The notes under the pieces are model-generated. The model ran no database searches. It worked only from the letters and a program-made list of their open reading frames with translations, and was not told where the DNA came from. Source: Paenibacillus plantiphilus (GTDB taxonomy: Bacteria; Bacillota; Bacilli; Paenibacillales; Paenibacillaceae). From it: DNA of 64,000 bases. Where the stretch lies: NCBI RefSeq assembly GCF_927798095.1, contig NZ_CAKMMF010000010.1:62001-126000 (forward strand), given 5' to 3'. Numbering within the stretch: position 1 is the first letter of the stretch; each line of letters opens with the position of its first letter. The position numbers and the translations under genes were made by a program. Of the stretch, positions 26,685-36,432 are shown one piece after another.

Positions 26685-27188
26685 TTGCGAGTATTAGGAA
26701 TCGATCCGGGGATCGCCATTGCGGGGTTCGGGTTCGTTGATAAGATTGGGAGCAAGCTCGTTCCCGTCCAATATGGTGCTATCGAGACGGAAGCGCGTAC
26801 AGCGCAGGAGCTGCGGCTGAAGCAGATCTATGAATCTGCGTGTGCGCTTATGGACAAATATAAGCCGGATACTGTCGCTGTGGAGAAATTGTTTTTCAAT
26901 AAGAATGTCACAACTGCGTTCGCAGTCGGCCAGGCGCGGGGCGTTATTATTTTGGCGGCGGCACAGCGTGGTCTGCCTGTATCGGAATATACACCGCTGC
27001 AGGTGAAGCAGGCTGTTGTCGGCTATGGCAAGGCTGAGAAACGGCAAGTGCAGGAGATGGTGCGAATGCTTCTGAATCTAAGTGCAATCCCGAAGCCGGA
27101 TGATGTGGCGGACGCGCTTGCAGTAGCGATCTGTCATGCCCATTCCTCCGTACTGTCGCAGATGATAAACGAGGTGAAGAGGCCATGA
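26685..27188 (+). CDS. ruvC: Crossover junction endodeoxyribonuclease RuvC
   Basis: Holliday-junction resolvase. Acidic catalytic residues appear in [11 protein letters not shown] (Asp7), VEKLFFNKN (Glu) and the C-terminal [15 protein letters not shown]. The start is TTG at 26685, 9 nt after AAGGAG. It overlaps ruvA by 4 bp. B. subtilis itself uses RecU instead of RuvC, so ruvC here points away from Bacillus and toward Paenibacillus-like genomes. Confidence 0.96.
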   Translation: MRVLGIDPGIAIAGFGFVDKIGSKLVPVQYGAIETEARTAQELRLKQIYESACALMDKYKPDTVAVEKLFFNKNVTTAFAVGQARGVIILAAAQRGLPVSEYTPLQVKQAVVGYGKAEKRQVQEMVRMLLNLSAIPKPDDVADALAVAICHAHSSVLSQMINEVKRP

Positions 27189-27820
27189 TCGATTTCGTGC
27201 GAGGCCGTGTCATCCACTGGGAAACCGAATATGTTATTGTTGATGTTCGGGATATTGGCTATCAAGTCTACACCCCAAACCCGTATTCATTCGTGAAAAA
27301 TGACGATGCGGTAACGATTTTCACCCACCATCATGTCCGTGAGGACGCGACTCTGTTGTTCGGATTCGCAACTCGCGAGGAACAATCCATGTTCCGCAAG
27401 CTGCTTGAGGTGTCAGGCATCGGACCTCGCGTTGCGCTTGGCATATTGGCCGGAGGCAAGCCGGAAGCCGTTGCGGCGGCAATACAGCAGGAGAATATTG
27501 CATTCCTGACCAAGCTGCCCGGCATCGGCAAGAAAACCGCCCAGCGCATGATTCTGGATTTGAAGGACAAGCTGGATGCGCTAACGACCGGCTTCGGCGG
27601 CGCTGCTGCCGGATTGGCGCTGGTAGATATGATGGACAGCGGCGGCGGGGCATCCGAAGGCGGGACCGCTTGGCAGGAGGCCCGTGAAGCGCTTGCCGCG
27701 CTGGGATATACGGCAGCGGAGCTGGATCGGGCGTGGCATGTGCTGAAGGGCACGGTTAAGCCTGACGAGACGGTTGACGCGCTTATGAAGAAAGCGCTGC
27801 AGCAGCTCTTCAAAGGTTGA
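27185..27820 (+). CDS. ruvA: Holliday junction branch migration protein RuvA
   Basis: DNA-binding tetramer that places RuvB at four-way junctions. The N-terminal OB fold ([21 protein letters not shown]), two helix-hairpin-helix motifs ([11 protein letters not shown] and [16 protein letters not shown]), a Gly/Ala-rich linker near residue 140, and a C-terminal RuvB-binding domain are all visible. 211 residues. It overlaps ruvC (ATGA) and is followed by ruvB after a 20-bp gap. Confidence 0.97.
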   Translation: MIDFVRGRVIHWETEYVIVDVRDIGYQVYTPNPYSFVKNDDAVTIFTHHHVREDATLLFGFATREEQSMFRKLLEVSGIGPRVALGILAGGKPEAVAAAIQQENIAFLTKLPGIGKKTAQRMILDLKDKLDALTTGFGGAAAGLALVDMMDSGGGASEGGTAWQEAREALAALGYTAAELDRAWHVLKGTVKPDETVDALMKKALQQLFKG

Positions 27821-27840
27821 GTGGAAAGGAGGAAGCGCAC

Positions 27841-28884
27841 ATGGAAGACCGGATAATCTCCGCCAACCTCATGATGGAAGACACAGTGATGGAGCTTAGT
27901 CTACGTCCACGCTTCCTGTCCGAATATATCGGTCAGTCTCAAGTGAAAGAGAATTTAAAGGTGTTCATCGAAGCGGCCAAGATGCGCAAAGAAGCGCTTG
28001 ACCATGTTCTGCTTTACGGCCCTCCAGGGCTTGGCAAAACAACCTTATCCAATATTATAGCCAATGAGCTTGGCGTTAATCTGCGCACGACAAGCGGTCC
28101 GGCAATCGAACGGCCTGGCGATCTGGCTGCGCTGCTGACGAATTTGCAGGAGGGCGATGTGCTTTTCATCGATGAGATTCATCGTCTGCACCGAACAGTT
28201 GAGGAAGTTTTGTATCCGGCGATGGAGGATTTTGCACTCGATATTATGATCGGTAAGGGTCCAAGCGCTCGTTCTGTGCGGCTGGACCTGCCGCCATTCA
28301 CATTGATAGGAGCAACGACCAGGGCAGGTCTGTTGTCCGCTCCGCTTCGCGATCGATTCGGAGTCGTCAGCAGGCTGGAGTTCTATCATATCGACGAGCT
28401 TGCCTTTATTGTGTCGCGCGCCTCGGAAATTCTCGGTGTGACTGTTGTAGGCGAAGCTGCGCAGGAGATTGCGATGCGTTCTCGTGGGACGCCAAGGATT
28501 TCCAATCGTCTGTTGAAGCGAGTACGTGATTTTGCACAGGTTCGCGGAGACGGTATTGTCACCCATGAGCTTGCGCGATCTGCGCTAGAGCTTATTCAGG
28601 TTGATCCGCTTGGACTCGACGGAATCGACCATAAGATGCTTAAGGCGATGATCGTTAATTATCGCGGCGGACCGGTAGGGCTGGATACGATAGCTGCGAC
28701 AATCGGCGAGGAGAGCCAGACGATTGAGGATGTATACGAACCGTATCTGCTTCAGATTGGATTCATCCAGCGGACACCGCGCGGGAGAATCGTAGCGCCT
28801 CAAGCATATCGCCATCTCGGATATCCTGTTCCGCAGCAATTTGGTCAACCGGAGGACAGCGGTCAGACAGAGAGTGGCGATTAA
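27841..28884 (+). CDS. ruvB: Holliday junction branch migration ATPase RuvB
   Basis: AAA+ motor of the RuvABC resolvasome. Walker A is GPPGLGKTT (near residue 60), Walker [10 protein letters not shown], sensor 1 [19 protein letters not shown], and the arginine motif plus C-terminal winged helix ([12 protein letters not shown]) are present. The ATG at 27841 has AAAGGAGG 11 nt upstream; the frame is open further back into ruvA. Length 347 residues. Confidence 0.98.
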   Translation: MEDRIISANLMMEDTVMELSLRPRFLSEYIGQSQVKENLKVFIEAAKMRKEALDHVLLYGPPGLGKTTLSNIIANELGVNLRTTSGPAIERPGDLAALLTNLQEGDVLFIDEIHRLHRTVEEVLYPAMEDFALDIMIGKGPSARSVRLDLPPFTLIGATTRAGLLSAPLRDRFGVVSRLEFYHIDELAFIVSRASEILGVTVVGEAAQEIAMRSRGTPRISNRLLKRVRDFAQVRGDGIVTHELARSALELIQVDPLGLDGIDHKMLKAMIVNYRGGPVGLDTIAATIGEESQTIEDVYEPYLLQIGFIQRTPRGRIVAPQAYRHLGYPVPQQFGQPEDSGQTESGD

Positions 28885-28886
28885 CT

Positions 28887-29393
28887 ATGAACAAGATGAA
28901 CGATAGAACGGACTTCACGAAAGGCCAGGACCCTGCCAACGGCGCAGGCCGCATCAAAGGCGAGAAGCTGTATATTCTGTATGATGGCGTATGCAACCTA
29001 TGTCTGGCCAGCGTTCGCCGCATGAAGGAGCTCCCATCCTCTGCCGAGCTTCACGATGTATCCATCCAATCGCTCGCCGATGATGGTGGTGCAGCGGCAA
29101 TTCCGGCTGTTGCCTCGATGTCGCAGGAGCAGCTGCTTGCCAAGATTCATGTTGTAGATATGGAGGGGAATATATTCGCAGGCGCAGATGGCATCGTTCG
29201 GATTATGAGAACCGTTCGCGGCTTCCAATGGCTTGCTGGACTGTATCGAATTCCTGGCATGGGCAGAGTTGCCAATGCGCTATACCGTTTTATTGCATCC
29301 AGACGATATGACTGGTTCGGCAAGACGGATGAGAGCTGCCATGCGGGCGCTTGCAGCCTGCCGAATCATAATAGGCCCAACAAGACCGAATAG
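28887..29393 (+). CDS. DUF393 (DCC family) thiol-disulfide oxidoreductase-like protein
   Basis: A 168-residue protein of the DUF393 family. The redox-type motif DGVCNLC follows the first beta strand (YILYDGVCNLC, residues about 29-39). The second half has the family pattern SFIYADGIVRIMR-like: AGADGIVRIMRTV, then LYRIPGMGRVANALYRFIASRRYDWFG. It starts 2 bp after the ruvB stop and probably shares its transcript. The N-terminal 25 residues are polar and extra. The substrate is unknown. Confidence 0.8.
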   Translation: MNKMNDRTDFTKGQDPANGAGRIKGEKLYILYDGVCNLCLASVRRMKELPSSAELHDVSIQSLADDGGAAAIPAVASMSQEQLLAKIHVVDMEGNIFAGADGIVRIMRTVRGFQWLAGLYRIPGMGRVANALYRFIASRRYDWFGKTDESCHAGACSLPNHNRPNKTE

Positions 29394-29409
29394 GGGGATG
29401 AGCGACGAA

Positions 29410-31566
29410 ATGAGTGCTGTCGACATCACTAGAAGTGAGAATGAGAGGACTACGGCTGCACTGCTGCCGAAATGGAAACAGCTGCTTGCTGTTCTATTAG
29501 CTGCGACCATCCTTATATCACTCGGTACGGCATGGCCGACTTATGCTGCTGTACCGAAGCTGGATACGATTCGGGTCGCTCTTTTTATCAATCTGCCCTC
29601 CAAGTACACATTGAATACGGCTGCCGTTACCTACAGCTCGGCAGCTGCGATGGAGATTGGCTTGAAGCAGCCGGCTGGCGTTATCCCGCTTGTGCAGACG
29701 AATGCAGGACAGGCTGTCAGGTTCACGCTGGATGATTATAAGCCGAGATTGATGGAGACGCCAGACTTTGGAACGGCGCTCGCAATCATGAAGCGAGTGA
29801 AGGCATTGGGCGGAACAGCTATTCTCACCTCTCTTGCGAAAAACAATAGTGTCGTCTATCAAGTCGTTGAAGGTACATATGCGACTGAAGCGGAAGCATC
29901 AGCCGCAAGCGCCAAATGGACCAAGGACAGCGCTTTGCAAGGACTCATCGGTTCTGTGAAACCAACAATTGCAGGTCCGCTTCATCTTGAAGCTGGCGCC
30001 TATGCTTCAGAGGCGGACGCCCGTCTGGCAGCCCAATCCTTCGGCGCGCTTGGCGTCGATGCTTTTCCGTCGATCAAGCAATCAGGCGACAGCGGGGCTG
30101 TCTATACGGTATTGGTAGGTGCGGAAGCGAATGCGGCTTCATTGAATGCGGTCAAAGCGATTGCTGCCAAATCGGCAGACGGAGCAGCCGCATTGCGTCA
30201 GACTGATCCTGCGGCCTCTTATCTGTGGCTCAGAGATGATCATACAACAACAGAATCAGTCAAATCCTCCGTTCCTCTCTATGCCGTATCCATGAAGGAT
30301 ACGAAGGTATCGCTTGCTTCGAGCGCGCCTGCAGGCATAAAGCTGGCAGAGCGGTACAATCGTAGCTATCGGGGAGCATTCGAGATTAGCGGCTTCAACA
30401 ATAAGCTGGCCATTGTGAACGAGCTGCCGTTCGAACAATACCTGTACTCGGTGGTCGGTGGGGAGATGCCCGGCTCATGGCATGCCGAGGCGCTTAAGGC
30501 GCAGGCTGTTGCTGCTCGAACCTATGCGCTCTACCAAGGCTTTGGCTTCCAGATTGCCCATGTCGTTGATACGGTTCTCAGCCAGGCTTATGGCGGGATC
30601 GGTTCAGAGAAGCCGACGACGATAACGGCCGTTGACGCGACACGCGGGGAAGTGGCCATGCATAACGGGAAATTGGTTGAAGCTGTGTTCTCTTCAAGCG
30701 CAGGCGGGGCCAGCTCGGATTCGAAGGAAATATGGGGCAGTGAGGTTCCATATTTAAAAAGTGTTGCGAGTCCTGATGAGCTGTCAGAGAAGGGGCTGTA
30801 CGCATGGTATCGCGTTGTTATTCCAGATGGAGCTTCGGGCTATATTCGAGGCGATCTGCTGGAAGAAACGGGTGACAAATCAGCCGTAGGACTTCCCGTA
30901 ATGAAGGTAAAGGGCGATGGTGTGAAGGTGCGTCCGATTCCGCTCATTCAAGAAAATGTGCAGATCGTGGGACAACTGAATGCAGGCACGCGTGTCGTTG
31001 TGCTTGAGAAAACGGTCCAGTCCAATGAAATGTCATGGGTGCGAGGACCTTTCACATCGGATGCGCTGCTTGCTTCTATTAAAGGAAAAGTAAAAACACC
31101 CGTGAACGGAGCGATTCGAACGCTCCAGATTAGTCAAACGGGACCATCCGGCAGGGCGATAGAAATTGTGGCAAATGGGCAGAAGCTGGATGTCAAATAT
31201 CCAGATCTGTTTCGCTCCTCTCTCGGCGGCCTGCCGAGTACAAGATTCACGATTGATGAAACTGCCAGAATGACGATTGCAGGAGCTGACAGCAAGCGTG
31301 AGCGTCCTGCTGATCAGGGGGCAATGGTCGTCATTGGCGCTGACGGCAAGCCTAAGCAATTGACAGGCGACAGCCTGTATGTCATGAACGGCAAAGGAAC
31401 GGTCAGGGCGGCGACGTTATCGCCGAAGTTCCGTTTTGTAGGCACTGGCTATGGTCATGGCGTTGGCTTGTCCCAATATGGCGCGCGTGGATTGGCAGAA
31501 AAAGGGTATGACTACACATATATTTTGCAATACTACTACAAAGACGCTACGATTGTTAAGGAATGA
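29410..31566 (+). CDS. SpoIID/LytB-domain protein with SPOR-like repeats
   Basis: Large exported peptidoglycan-processing protein of the SpoIID/LytB class (718 residues). A cytoplasmic tail and signal/anchor helix (about 28-46, ending near PTYA) are followed by two SPOR-like segments (about 140-270). Then comes the SpoIID domain: LPFEQYLYSVVGGEMPGSW, EALKAQAVAARTYAL, SQAYGGIGSEKPTT and the C-terminal YGHGVGLSQYGARGLA. In SpoIID the Glu of the EMP motif is the lytic transglycosylase catalyst; it is kept here. Two ATGs fit: 29398 touches the G-rich ribosome binding site, so 29410 is preferred. It sits between the ruv genes and queA. Confidence 0.83.
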   Translation: MSAVDITRSENERTTAALLPKWKQLLAVLLAATILISLGTAWPTYAAVPKLDTIRVALFINLPSKYTLNTAAVTYSSAAAMEIGLKQPAGVIPLVQTNAGQAVRFTLDDYKPRLMETPDFGTALAIMKRVKALGGTAILTSLAKNNSVVYQVVEGTYATEAEASAASAKWTKDSALQGLIGSVKPTIAGPLHLEAGAYASEADARLAAQSFGALGVDAFPSIKQSGDSGAVYTVLVGAEANAASLNAVKAIAAKSADGAAALRQTDPAASYLWLRDDHTTTESVKSSVPLYAVSMKDTKVSLASSAPAGIKLAERYNRSYRGAFEISGFNNKLAIVNELPFEQYLYSVVGGEMPGSWHAEALKAQAVAARTYALYQGFGFQIAHVVDTVLSQAYGGIGSEKPTTITAVDATRGEVAMHNGKLVEAVFSSSAGGASSDSKEIWGSEVPYLKSVASPDELSEKGLYAWYRVVIPDGASGYIRGDLLEETGDKSAVGLPVMKVKGDGVKVRPIPLIQENVQIVGQLNAGTRVVVLEKTVQSNEMSWVRGPFTSDALLASIKGKVKTPVNGAIRTLQISQTGPSGRAIEIVANGQKLDVKYPDLFRSSLGGLPSTRFTIDETARMTIAGADSKRERPADQGAMVVIGADGKPKQLTGDSLYVMNGKGTVRAATLSPKFRFVGTGYGHGVGLSQYGARGLAEKGYDYTYILQYYYKDATIVKE

Positions 31567-31575
31567 TAACTTGAT

Positions 31576-32622
31576 ATGAATGTCAATCAATTTGATTTTG
31601 AATTGCCGGAATCGCTTATTGCCCAGACGCCGCTGACCGAGCGGACAGCTTCAAGGCTGCTGTCACTGGATCGGCATACTGGAGCAGTAGGCCATCACGG
31701 TTTCCGTGACCTTGCGGATATGCTGAACGCGGGTGATACGCTTGTGCTGAACAACACTCGCGTAATTCCGGCTCGGCTGCTTGGGGTCAAAGCAGATACT
31801 GGCGCCAAGGTGGAGCTGCTGCTGCTGAAGCAGTTGCACGGAGATCGCTGGGAGACGCTGGCGAAGCCTGGAAAAAGGCTCAAGGCTGGCGCCCAGCTCG
31901 CATTCGGAGATGATGGCACAGGCGCTCCGCTGCTTCGAGCGACCATCGTATCGGAAGGTGAGATGGGCGGGCGGGAGATCGAGTTCAGCTACGAGGGCAT
32001 CTTTCAGGAGCTGCTTGACCGGCTTGGCGAAATGCCGCTGCCGCCCTATATTAAGGAACGTCTTGATGATCGCGAACGATATCAGACCGTTTATGCGAAG
32101 CATGAGGGATCGGCTGCCGCACCGACGGCAGGCCTTCATTTCGATGAACCGTTTCTCGATCAATTGAGAGCGAAAGGTGTCCAGATCGCTTATATTACGC
32201 TTCATGTTGGTCTTGGCACGTTCCGGCCGATGTCTGTCGAACAAGTGGAAGATCATACGATGCATGCCGAGTATTATGAGCTGAGTGCTGATACGGCGGC
32301 TCAGCTGGGAAGAACGAGAGAGCAGGGCGGGCGAATTGTAGCTGTCGGCACGACTTCGGCAAGAACGCTTGAAACAGTCGCAGGAAAGTTTCCTGATGGA
32401 CAGCTGGAAGCGTGCAGCGGGTGGACGGATATTTTTATTTACCCAGGATATTCGTTCAAGCTTGTCGATGCGCTGCTAACTAACTTTCATCTGCCCAAGT
32501 CAACGCTTGTGATGCTTGTGAGCGCACTGGCGGGTCAGGATCATGTAATGAAGGCTTATGAAGAAGCTATCGGGCAGCAATATCGTTTCTTTAGCTTTGG
32601 AGACGCAATGTTTATTTACTAG
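31576..32622 (+). CDS. queA: S-adenosylmethionine:tRNA ribosyltransferase-isomerase QueA
   Basis: Transfers the ribosyl moiety of SAM to 7-aminomethyl-7-deazaguanine in tRNA, making epoxyqueuosine. The 348 residues show [55 protein letters not shown] and [15 protein letters not shown], all QueA hallmarks. It starts 9 bp after the SpoIID-like gene and is followed by tgt, the other queuosine enzyme. Confidence 0.98.
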   Translation: MNVNQFDFELPESLIAQTPLTERTASRLLSLDRHTGAVGHHGFRDLADMLNAGDTLVLNNTRVIPARLLGVKADTGAKVELLLLKQLHGDRWETLAKPGKRLKAGAQLAFGDDGTGAPLLRATIVSEGEMGGREIEFSYEGIFQELLDRLGEMPLPPYIKERLDDRERYQTVYAKHEGSAAAPTAGLHFDEPFLDQLRAKGVQIAYITLHVGLGTFRPMSVEQVEDHTMHAEYYELSADTAAQLGRTREQGGRIVAVGTTSARTLETVAGKFPDGQLEACSGWTDIFIYPGYSFKLVDALLTNFHLPKSTLVMLVSALAGQDHVMKAYEEAIGQQYRFFSFGDAMFIY

Positions 32623-32643
32623 CAATCAGGATTGGAAGAGTGA

Positions 32644-33780
<1,137 letters not shown>

Positions 33781-33797
33781 AAAGGGGTGAACAATCA

Positions 33798-34124
33798 ATG
33801 GAGGGTTTAAGTCCGCTTCTTATGTTTGCGCTGATGTTTGCAGTATTCTATTTCCTGCTAATCAGACCGCAGCAGCGTAAAGCCAAACAGCGCAATTTGA
33901 TGCTGGGTCAGCTGAAGAAAGGCGACAAAGTCGTCACAATCGGCGGTATGCATGGTACGATTCTTGAAATTACGGATGACATCGTCGTTCTGCGTGTCAA
34001 TGACACAACAAAGGTGACATTCGACCGCAGCGCGGTGAACAATGTATCTGCTGCAAGCACATCGGCAGCGTCAACAGTGACGATTGAGAAGAAGGAAGAC
34101 AAGAAAGAAGAGCTGAAAGCTTAA
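33798..34124 (+). CDS. yajC: Preprotein translocase subunit YajC
   Basis: Small single-span accessory of the SecDF complex. One N-terminal helix (LLMFALMFAVFYFLLIRPQQRKAKQ) and the cytoplasmic domain LKKGDKVVTIGGMHGTILEI are typical. A charged EKKEDKKEELKA tail closes the 108-residue protein. Good AAAGGGGTG ribosome binding site. secD and secF lie 8 kb downstream, separated by the accessory region. Confidence 0.96.
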   Translation: MEGLSPLLMFALMFAVFYFLLIRPQQRKAKQRNLMLGQLKKGDKVVTIGGMHGTILEITDDIVVLRVNDTTKVTFDRSAVNNVSAASTSAASTVTIEKKEDKKEELKA

Positions 34125-34154
34125 TCAAGCATTCTTTCTGAATGGAATATCGGC

Positions 34155-34194
34155 TAAACCGGGTTGAGGATGTTTTCCTTGATCCGGTTTTTTC
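34155..34194 (+). terminator. Intrinsic terminator after yajC
   Basis: A 15-bp stem (AAACCGGGTTGAGGA with TCCTTGATCCGGTTT, all pairs allowed) followed by six Ts. Confidence 0.88.
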
Positions 34195-34241
34195 GTATTT
34201 GGCTGTGATCCGGTCCCGCGTGGGGAACGACGTCAATCCTA

Positions 34242-34406
34242 TTACAGACTTATACGACAGACCCCATTTTGTGCCGGCAGTGGCGTTCCGCCTATCCCCA
34301 TAGTATTTAATAGTCGTGCAATTTTTATTTTACCCCATTCATTAAGTACCCAATTGAAAATTTGTCTGCTTACAATAGCCTCTTCTTCGTTTATGAAAAG
34401 CGATAA
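34242..34406 (-). pseudogene. Remnant of a serine site-specific recombinase
   Basis: A stop-bounded minus-strand frame with no usable start, encoding about 54 residues. It contains INEEEAIVSRQIFNWVLN then EWGKIKIARLLNTMGI and TPLPAQNG. That is the pattern of the recombinase domain of large serine recombinases (E-A-x-x-V-x-x-I-F, a G-x-x-x-I-A-x-x-L-N step, then G-I-x-x-T-P). Nothing of the catalytic resolvase domain remains in the gap. I read it as debris of an integrated element. Alignment was done by eye. Confidence 0.45.
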
Positions 34407-34440
34407 TTAATATTATTATAGGATGGGGCAAATAAAAGTA

Positions 34441-34459
34441 AAACCCCCGATGTGGGGGT
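34441..34459 (-). terminator. Terminator of the unknown membrane-protein gene
   Basis: On the minus strand, AACCCCC-acatc-GGGGGTT followed by a T-rich tract, immediately after the stop codon. Confidence 0.8.
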
Positions 34460-35043
34460 TAGCTATTCTTCTTTTTTAACGAAGTCGAAATCATGCCAAC
34501 TACCGCTATAATACATATTAGCATGCTATAGAGAACATATAAGAAAGCAAAAAGGGCAATTATCATGCTTAAAATTTGAATTTCTCTAATCCAATATATA
34601 ATTTCATAAACGAAAATAATAACGCTGTTATAAGTTAGCTCTGGAACAAATATTAAAACTACATAATACACTACTCCAAATATTGCACCAAAGTATCTGT
34701 ATCTAATTAAACCCAATTGATCATTTTTACCATCTTTATCCATTTCCGCTTGAAAGACACCAGTAATGCTTTGAATAAACAAAAATATTCCACCTACTAG
34801 CAATATAAAAAACGATCTTACTCCTTCATTAACACCTAATCCCACAACAGCTGCAAAAGTCGCCATAAAATAATAAGGTATTATCATGATAACTTTCATA
34901 AATATAAACTGAATGTTGTCTGTGAAAATAAGTGAAATCAGAGTGATTGGATAGATGATTATCTTCCAGAAGAAAGCTATTATCAGAAACATAAAAGAAA
35001 TCGAATATAGTGAGTAAAACCAGTCCCAATTCAAAAAGATCAT
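34459..35043 (-). CDS. Unknown multi-pass membrane protein (AT-rich)
   Basis: A 194-residue, strongly hydrophobic protein with about five or six predicted transmembrane helices, rich in Ile, Phe and Tyr. One polar loop (AEMDKDGKNDQLGLIRYRYFG, near residue 100) and a basic KKK tail suggest orientation. GAGGAG lies about 10 nt before the ATG on the minus strand. Base composition is clearly more AT-rich than the core genes around it, consistent with recent acquisition. It ends in its own terminator. It lies 32 bp after a truncated gene in the same direction, next to the CRISPR array. I recognise no family; such proteins often accompany toxin or immunity cassettes, but that is only a guess. Confidence 0.6.
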   Translation of the reverse strand: MIFLNWDWFYSLYSISFMFLIIAFFWKIIIYPITLISLIFTDNIQFIFMKVIMIIPYYFMATFAAVVGLGVNEGVRSFFILLVGGIFLFIQSITGVFQAEMDKDGKNDQLGLIRYRYFGAIFGVVYYVVLIFVPELTYNSVIIFVYEIIYWIREIQILSMIIALFAFLYVLYSMLICIIAVVGMISTSLKKKNS

Positions 35044-35075
35044 TCCTAATAACTCCTCATCGGCTGAGGGATTTG

Positions 35076-35250
35076 CTATTCATCAAAAGTAAAGTTGTCT
35101 AATATCATCGTTATCATTGCTTGATGTATAGAATTGTTCTTTCTAAGGTATTCCGCTGCAGTTATTATATCCAATATGTATTTCGAGTCTTCCATTTGAA
35201 TTGTCCAAATTGTACGTTCACCTTCTCCAGAAACGTAAAAATTAAGCCTT
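35076..35250 (-). pseudogene. 3' remnant of an unknown gene cut by the CRISPR array
   Basis: On the minus strand, 58 codons read out of the end of the last CRISPR repeat and finish at a stop at 35076. The protein piece has NFYVSGEGERTIW then MEDSKYILDIITAAEYL and ends DNFTFDE. Composition is that of a real soluble protein and codon use is AT-rich like the next gene. No start with a ribosome binding site lies inside the remnant; the frame continues only into repeat sequence, whose translation (VAPYAGAWIEI) is a well-known CRISPR artefact. The original 5' end has been lost. Confidence 0.4.
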
Positions 35251-35952
35251 ATTTCAATCCACGCTCCCGCATAGGGAGCGACATGGTTCGATACCCTTGC
35301 TAAGACGGCGGTCAACTGTTATTTCAATCCACGCTCCCGCGTAGGGAGCGACAAGGACAACGAGAGGGACAACACAAGGGGCAACATTTCAATCCACGCT
35401 CCTGCGTAGGGAGCGACATAAGCCTACTGCGGCAATGCCCAATCTATCTTTTGAGATTTCAATCCACGCTCCCGCGTAGGGAGCGACTTGATGTCGAAAC
35501 AGGACAGAAACTGTATGGGCTATTTCAATCCACGCTCCCGCGTAGGGAGCGACGCAGCGAAGACTACCCGATGCAGGACAGTATCGTAATTTCAATCCAC
35601 GCTCCCGCGTAGGGAGCGACCAATGTCTAATGTTCGTTTGATCCGCCATATTATATTTCAATCCACGCTCCCGCGTAGGGAGCGACGTTTGCGGTAGCAA
35701 TTCCGCTTGCGTTCTACGTGGCATTTCAATCCACGCTCCCGCGTAGGGAGCGACGTTTTTGCATCTTGCTGCGGTAAGAACTTAGCAATATTTCAATCCA
35801 CGCTCCCGCGTAGGGAGCGACGGAGACAAATGAACGTTAACGGAATGAATGACAAATTTCAATCCACGCTCCCGCGTAGGGAGCGACGCGTATAATAACA
35901 TCATCGTTGTTGTGTGTATGATTTCAATCCACGCTCCCGCGTAGGGAGCGAC
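35251..35952 (-). CRISPR. CRISPR array, type I-C-like, 11 repeats and 10 spacers
   Basis: Eleven 32-bp repeats. On the plus strand they read ATTTCAATCCACGCTCCC... and end GGGAGCGAC. In the other direction they start GTCGCTCCC and end GTGGATTGAAAT, the known type I-C form with the GCTCCC/GGGAGC hairpin. Repeat starts: 35251, 35321, 35386, 35456, 35522, 35589, 35655, 35723, 35790, 35856, 35921. Spacers are 38, 33, 38, 34, 35, 34, 36, 35, 34 and 33 bp. Repeats 1 and 3 each carry one substitution, marking the low-coordinate side as the old, trailer end. Transcription should therefore run on the minus strand. No cas gene occurs in the window. Confidence 0.97.
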
Positions 35953-36125
35953 AGCGGGCGTATTGAGCCCTTGTCTGGCAAGGCTTTGAAAGCGCTTTAG
36001 TGCGAATCACATTTTCAAGCGAATAAAAATGGTAAATTATGTATTGAAAATCCCCGAAACCCTTGTCTGGAGCGAGGTGCGAATCTCCCAGGGATTTCAT
36101 GTGAGCTTCACATTCGCACCTACAG
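35953..36125 (-). promoter_or_regulatory. CRISPR leader
   Basis: The AT-rich stretch next to the newest repeat. It holds an 11-bp direct repeat CCCTTGTCTGG at 35968-35978 and 36060-36070, a 10-bp inverted repeat AGGTGCGAAT / ATTCGCACCT at 36075-36084 and 36112-36121, and TGCGAATC twice (36001 and 36078). Such elements are typical of type I-C leaders, which carry the array promoter and the integration signals. From 36126 to about 36380 I see no gene and no cas1 or cas2 remnant. Confidence 0.7.
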
Positions 36126-36383
36126 AATGAACCAGCCAAAGCGATCCATTCCAGGGCTTCTACAAGTTCTACCTTACCCATGTAGGAATAAATGTAAAAT
36201 AGATACCAATTAAGAGTATTTCTTGACGGCTATTTTGTCAATGATCCATACGAACTCTTGGTTCCATAATATGATGAGCAAGAGATTAGCTATTGATATT
36301 TTCACAAAAAAAGGCGGAGAGATATGTTTACCGAGCTTTAGATAGGTATATGTGCTGCTTTGCTAATCGCTTGCTTAAACAAC

Positions 36384-36425
36384 AAAAAACCGCCGAATCC
36401 GAAATGATCGGAAACAGACGGCTTA
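36384..36425 (-). terminator. Terminator of the PAP2 gene
   Basis: On the minus strand a stem built on CCG...TCCGA / TCGGA...CGG, followed by TTTTTTG, just after the PAP2 stop. Confidence 0.6.
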
Positions 36426-36432
36426 TAATTTA

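Noticed and set aside
35389-35895. Frames encoding VAPYAGAWIEI- or FNPRSR-type repeats
   Set aside because: These are translations of the CRISPR repeats in both directions, a known annotation artefact.
35924-36181. An 85-codon minus-strand frame across the CRISPR leader
   Set aside because: It runs into repeat sequence and covers the leader's direct and inverted repeats. No ribosome binding site and no likeness to Cas2.
36182-36380. Search for a cas1 or cas2 remnant between the CRISPR leader and the PAP2 gene
   Set aside because: No frame or motif of either was found.
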